DNA of 9,771 nt from Syntrophaceae bacterium. GTDB lineage: Bacteria > Desulfobacterota > Syntrophia > Syntrophales > UBA5619. Below the pieces are notes generated by a model, which was given only the letters and a program-made list of their open reading frames with translations, ran no database searches and was not told the DNA's origin. The stretch covers positions 1 to 9,771 of the forward strand of contig JAHFBU010000038.1 of NCBI GenBank assembly GCA_023249795.1. Reading direction: 5' to 3'. The position numbers were made by a program, and so were the translations under genes. Shown one piece after another: positions 6,327 to 9,771 of this stretch (position 1 is the first letter of the stretch; every line of letters begins with the position of its first letter).

Positions 6327-7535
6327 TTACGCCCTCAGCAAGGCGTCCGCCATGGTCGCAACCTTCTTCATCTTCGCAACGTCATGGACCCTGATAATCT
6401 GTCCGCCATTGAGGATCGCCGCCGTGACCGCCGCTGCGGTTCCCTCATCCCGTTCCGCCGGCTCGCTCCCCGTGACCCGGCCGATAAATGCCTTTCGGGA
6501 GGCGCCGACCAAGATCGGCCTTCCCAGAATCCTGAATTCACCGAGATACTTGATGAGGCGCATGTTGTCTTCGGTGGTTTTTCCAAAACCGATACCCGGA
6601 TCAACGATGATCCGCGTCGGATCGATTCCCACATCTCCGCCCCGTTTGATTCTCTCTTTCAGATAAGCGATGATCTCGCCCCGCAGGGAACGGTACGAAA
6701 GATCCCCCGCCTGCATCGACTTGGGCACGCCTCTCATGTGCATCAGAACGACGGCCGCGCCGGAGTCCGCCACGACTTTCGCCATGTCGTCATCGAATCC
6801 CATCGCACTGACGTCATTGACGATTTCCGCCCCCTCCGACAAGGCTCCCTTTGCCACGGATGCCTTCATGGTATCGACCGAAAGCGGCAGGCAGATCCGC
6901 GATGCAAGCCCGCGAATGACCGGAACAACCCGCCGCATCTCCTCTTCCGGGGAAACCGAATCGGATCCGGGGCGGGTGGATTCCCCGCCGATGTCGAGGA
7001 TGTCGGCCCCCTCTTCCGCCATCCGGATCCCCTCTTCCACCGCCTCTTCCGGGGAGGCAAACCGGCCGCCGTCCGAGAATGAATCGGGTGTCACGTTAAT
7101 GATCCCCATGATCAGCGTCCGTTCGCCAAGAATCATTTCCCTCCGGGAGGTCCGGAGCATAAACGTTTCCGTAAAGACGTTGGTCAAGATTTCCCGGAGC
7201 CGTTCGGAAATCATGCTCAGGCCAAAGGGCTGCGCCGAAATCTTTTCCGCGAACCGCCGCATCTGCTTGAGCGTCCCTATCAGGATGACATCCGATTGGG
7301 CAACGCTGCATGCGACGGTTCCACGGGCAACGGCCGCATCCCCCCCCAGCGAGAGCATCTCCTGTTTGATGATATTGGCCACCCGGCATTCGAGCCCTTC
7401 AAGGAGGATATTCAGATGAAACATCTTCGGGAGCATCGCCTGAATGCCGTAGGGATCCACATCCGCCTTCTTCAAAGCTTCGAGGGCCTCCCTCTCCGAG
7501 GTCAGATGCAAATATCGGATACCACCGTCATTCAT
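6327..7535 (-). CDS. folP: Dihydropteroate synthase with N-terminal extension
   Basis: FolP joins p-aminobenzoate to 6-hydroxymethyl-dihydropterin diphosphate to make dihydropteroate in folate synthesis; it is the sulfonamide target. From the ATG at 7535 the product is 402 residues, roughly 120 longer than the common 270-290. The TIM-barrel part has all signatures (numbered from the TTG at 7541): GIINVTPDSFSDGG (146-159), DIGGESTRPGS (183-193), SVDTMK (221-226), VNDVSA (241-246), MHMRG (267-271), DPGIGFGKT (314-322), GASRKAFIG (346-354) and RVHD (384-387). The extra N-terminal domain (about 1-130) is found in FolP of a number of bacteria and has no function I can name. An in-frame TTG at 7541, two codons upstream, is an alternative start; neither start has a clear ribosome-binding site. 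The spacer from ftsH contains structured sequence. Confidence 0.95.
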   Translation of the reverse strand: MNDGGIRYLHLTSEREALEALKKADVDPYGIQAMLPKMFHLNILLEGLECRVANIIKQEMLSLGGDAAVARGTVACSVAQSDVILIGTLKQMRRFAEKISAQPFGLSMISERLREILTNVFTETFMLRTSRREMILGERTLIMGIINVTPDSFSDGGRFASPEEAVEEGIRMAEEGADILDIGGESTRPGSDSVSPEEEMRRVVPVIRGLASRICLPLSVDTMKASVAKGALSEGAEIVNDVSAMGFDDDMAKVVADSGAAVVLMHMRGVPKSMQAGDLSYRSLRGEIIAYLKERIKRGGDVGIDPTRIIVDPGIGFGKTTEDNMRLIKYLGEFRILGRPILVGASRKAFIGRVTGSEPAERDEGTAAAVTAAILNGGQIIRVHDVAKMKKVATMADALLRA

Positions 7536-7586
7536 GGCCAAGCCGGATTCCAGTCAATAAGGTCCGTTGAACGGCTAAGGATGATG

Positions 7587-7634
7587 AAAAAAACACCGCG
7601 GATGGGCGTCTTTTTAACCCGCCCAAAGGGCGGG
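7587..7634 (-). promoter_or_regulatory. Structured ftsH-folP spacer: candidate terminator or attenuator
   Basis: On the minus strand CCCGCCC (7634-7628) and GGGCGGG (7624-7618) form a 7 bp GC hairpin with a 3 nt loop. Further on, ACGCC (7609-7605) can pair with GGTGT (7597-7593), overlapping the start of a run of seven T (7593-7587). GGGCG of the first hairpin can alternatively pair with CGCCC of the second, which would break both. It could be a partial terminator after ftsH or an attenuator ahead of folP. No ligand is implied. Confidence 0.45.
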
Positions 7635-7667
7635 GCTTGTGGTTTGCGCTTTCGGTCGACAGACGGC

Positions 7668-9497
7668 TCATGCGTTTAAGTCCAGAACCGTGTTCACCGC
7701 GCTTTGCGGCTTCGCGATCCCGATCAGTTCATCCAGTTCCTGCCCGTTAATGACCTCCTTCTCCAGAAGTTCCGCAGCGATCCGGTTCAGAAGATCCAGA
7801 TGGTCAGACAGGAGTTTTTTGGCGCCATCGTAGCCCGTCATGACGATCCTTGAGACCTCCTGGTCGATCTTTTTGGCCGTATCTTCACTGTAATCCTTGT
7901 GGGTGGCAAATTCCCGCCCGAGAAAGATCTGTTCCTCCTTCTTTCCGTAGCTCAGAGGTCCCATCTGATCGCTCATGCCCCATTCGCAGACCATCTTGCG
8001 GGCAAGATTGGTTGCCCGTTCGATATCGTTCCCGGCGCCGGTCGTGAAGTCCTTCAGGGTCAGTTCCTCCGCCGCGCGTCCGCCCAGGAGGATCATGATA
8101 CTATTCAGGAGGAACTCTCTGGGATAGGTGTGCTTTTCGTCAACCGGAAGCTGCTGGGTCAGACCCAGCGCACGCCCCCGCGGGATGATGGTCACCTTGT
8201 GGATCGGATCTGTTCCGGGCAGCATCCGGGCGACGAGCGCGTGCCCCGTCTCGTGATAGGCCGTGTTCCTCTTTTCCTCTTCACTGATGACCATGCTTTT
8301 GCGTTCGGCGCCCATCATGACCTTGTCCTTGGCATACTCGAAGTCGCTCATGCTTACCTTGTCTTTGTCGAACCGGGCGGCATAGAGAACCGACTCGTTG
8401 ACGAGGTTTTCGATGTCGGCCCCTGAAAATCCGGGCGTACCGCGGGCGATGACGGCAAAATCCACATCCTTCTCAAGAGGGGTCTTCCGGGCATGGACCT
8501 CCAGAATCTTTTCCCGTCCCCTGACATCGGGCAGGGGCACGACAACCTGGCGGTCAAAGCGTCCAGGCCGCAAAAGGGCCGGGTCGAGAACATCCGGCCG
8601 GTTCGTGGCCTAAACGAGAATGACCCCTTCGTTCGATTCGAAACCATCCATCTCGACCAGGAGCTGATTCAGGGTCTGCTCCCTCTCGTCGTGGCCGCCT
8701 CCGAGACCTGCGCCGCGGTGGCGCCCCACGGCATCGATCTCATCGATGAAAATGATGCAGGGGGCACTCTTTTTGCCCTGGTTAAAGAGATCCCGGACAC
8801 GTGACGCCCCGACGCCGACGAACATCTCGACAAAGTCGGACCCGCTGATGCTCAAGAACGGGACATCCGCCTCCCCGGCGATCGCCCGCGCAAGCAGGGT
8901 CTTGCCAGTGCCTGGCTGTCCGACAAGCAGCAGTCCTCTGGGGATCCTCGCCCCCAACTTCGTGTATTTTTTCGGATCGCGCAGGAAGTCGATCACCTCC
9001 TGGAGTTCGGCCTTGGCTTCCTCCACACCGGCCACATCGGCAAAGGTCACCTTCTTCGATTTGTCTGTCATAAGGTGGGCGCGGCTCTTTCCGAAGGCCA
9101 TCGCCTTGCCGCCGCCACTCTGCATCTGCCGCATGAAAAAGATCCACACCCCGATGAGAAGCAACATCGGAAGCCAGGAAACCAGAAGGGTCATGTACCA
9201 GGGAGAATCATCCACCGGCTTCGCGGTGATTCGAACCCCCTTGTCCCTGAGCAGGAGGATCACAGCCGCATCCTTGGGGGCATACGTCTTGAAGAGCGTC
9301 CCGCTGGTCAGCCTGCCGGAAATGTTGTCGCCCTGGATGGTCACCTCGGCAACCTGACCTTTGTCCACATTACTTAAAAAATCGCTGTAAATGATCTCCG
9401 TCTGCGATGCCTTCGGCTGATTGAAAAGGTGATAGACCATCACAAATACCAGACTGATCACAAGCCACAGCGCAATATTTTTCTGAAGGGGATTCAA
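7668..9497 (-). CDS. ftsH: FtsH, membrane-bound ATP-dependent zinc metalloprotease, interrupted by an in-frame TAG
   Basis: FtsH is a hexameric inner-membrane AAA+ protease that degrades membrane and some soluble proteins. The span encodes 609 codons, near the family norm. Membrane segments lie at about 8-24 and 102-122 with a periplasmic domain between. Walker A is GQPGTGKT (193-200; the second position is usually Pro). The pore loop MFVGVG is at 225-230 and Walker B IIFIDEID at 248-255. Codon 296 (8612-8610) is TAG where the family has Ala. The same frame then continues with the second region of homology (ATNRPDVLDPALLRPGRFD), the zinc site HETGH (about 415-419) and the third-ligand region GAGNDIERAT. 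The start is TTG with AAAGGAG 8 nt upstream. The TAG may be a sequencing error, a true inactivating mutation or a readthrough site. If it is a true stop, the product ends inside the AAA domain and lacks the protease. Confidence 0.93.
8610..8612 (-). other. In-frame amber stop codon inside ftsH
   Basis: The minus strand reads GTT TAG GCC ACG AAC: Val, stop, Ala, Thr, Asn. The position lies in the nearly invariant stretch GVILVAATNRP, where this codon should be Ala. No insertion or deletion is involved because both sides are in the same frame. Confidence 0.95.
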
Positions 9498-9505
9498 TTC
9501 TTTTT

Positions 9506-9512
9506 CTCCTTT
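9506..9512 (-). promoter_or_regulatory. Ribosome-binding site of ftsH
   Basis: AAAGGAG lies 8 nt before a TTG codon on the minus strand. It fixes TTG at 9497-9495 as the start, giving MNPLQKN immediately before the first membrane segment, as in related FtsH proteins. Confidence 0.8.
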
Positions 9513-9546
9513 AATTCTTGTTTCCTATATTATCGGTCCGTTTATT

Positions 9547-9771
9547 TCAAATCATTTCTGGCGGTAAAGCGACGATCTCCGCTTTCAACACCTTCTTCGT
9601 TCCCTCGGTCACCCGAACCCGCTCGCTGATCCTTTCGCCGGCGATCCAGACGATCGACCGGGCGTCGGCCAGAAGGGGAATCCCGCTCCGGGACGAGGCG
9701 GCCGTCTTGCGATCGATGAAATAGTCTTTCAACTTCTTCGTCCCTTCCATCCCAAGAAGTTTCACCCGGTC
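9547..9771 (-). CDS. tilS: TilS, tRNA(Ile)-lysidine synthetase, C-terminal end only
   Basis: TilS converts C34 of the CAU-anticodon isoleucine tRNA to lysidine so that it reads AUA. Only the last 74 residues are in the window; the catalytic N-terminal domain lies beyond 9771. The visible part matches the TilS C-terminal domain: GMEGTKKLKDYFIDRK, then a conserved basic stretch, SGIPLLADARSIVWIAGERISERVRV and a short tail, ending in TGA. It lies 49 nt upstream of ftsH. The tilS-ftsH order is widespread in bacteria and supports the call. Confidence 0.9.
   Translation of the reverse strand, partial: DRVKLLGMEGTKKLKDYFIDRKTAASSRSGIPLLADARSIVWIAGERISERVRVTEGTKKVLKAEIVALPPEMI

Noticed and set aside
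8610..8612. Reading the ftsH amber as pyrrolysine or as proof of a changed genetic code
   Set aside because: tsaE ends with TAG at its normal length in the same operon, no pyl genes are in view, and pyrrolysine at an alanine position packed in the AAA core is unlikely. It is kept only as one option to test.
1..9771. CRISPR array, insertion sequence, phage or defence island
   Set aside because: I saw no regularly spaced repeats, transposase motifs, terminal inverted repeats or integrase; the genes are core housekeeping genes.

Overview
The window is a compact stretch of bacterial housekeeping DNA. Almost everything is on the minus strand, so the order of transcription runs from position 9771 down to 1. 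The combination is tilS-ftsH-folP followed by tsaE-lysC, then trigger factor-clpP-clpX. Together with a DUF4124+SLT lytic transglycosylase and an N-terminally extended FolP, it most resembles the former Deltaproteobacteria (Desulfobacterota), perhaps the Syntrophus/Smithella group. That assignment is inferred from remembered gene order and protein style, not from a search.

Region 9771-4038 (minus) reads as one long run of closely packed genes: the end of tilS (tRNA-Ile lysidine synthase), ftsH (membrane AAA+ protease), folP (dihydropteroate synthase), tsaE (t6A tRNA modification ATPase), lysC (aspartokinase) and a ComEA-like helix-hairpin-helix membrane protein. Most junctions are a few bases or overlaps. 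The exception is the 126-134 nt ftsH-folP gap, which holds strong GC hairpins and a T-tract resembling a terminator or attenuator. ftsH carries an in-frame amber codon in the second region of homology of its AAA domain. Both flanks stay in one frame and are otherwise conserved.

Region 3907-3072 is a switch point. A plus-strand gene for a secreted lytic transglycosylase converges on the comEA-like gene and diverges from tRNA-Pro(GGG). Back-to-back sigma70-like promoters sit between the transglycosylase and the tRNA. tRNA-Pro ends in a clear intrinsic terminator. tRNA-Leu(UAG) then starts from its own good promoter.

Region 2956-1 (minus) is tRNA-Leu, tig (trigger factor), clpP and clpX, the last cut by the window edge. 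No terminator is visible between tRNA-Leu and tig, so they may share a transcript. tig and clpP overlap by ATGA, and clpX follows 23 nt later. This is the widely conserved folding and proteolysis operon.

I found no mobile element, CRISPR array, phage gene or novel multi-gene defence system. The observations most worth checking are the amber codon in ftsH, a strong internal ribosome-binding site and start in lysC that should make a separate regulatory beta subunit, the same-frame TAG junction between tsaE and lysC, and the structured ftsH-folP spacer.
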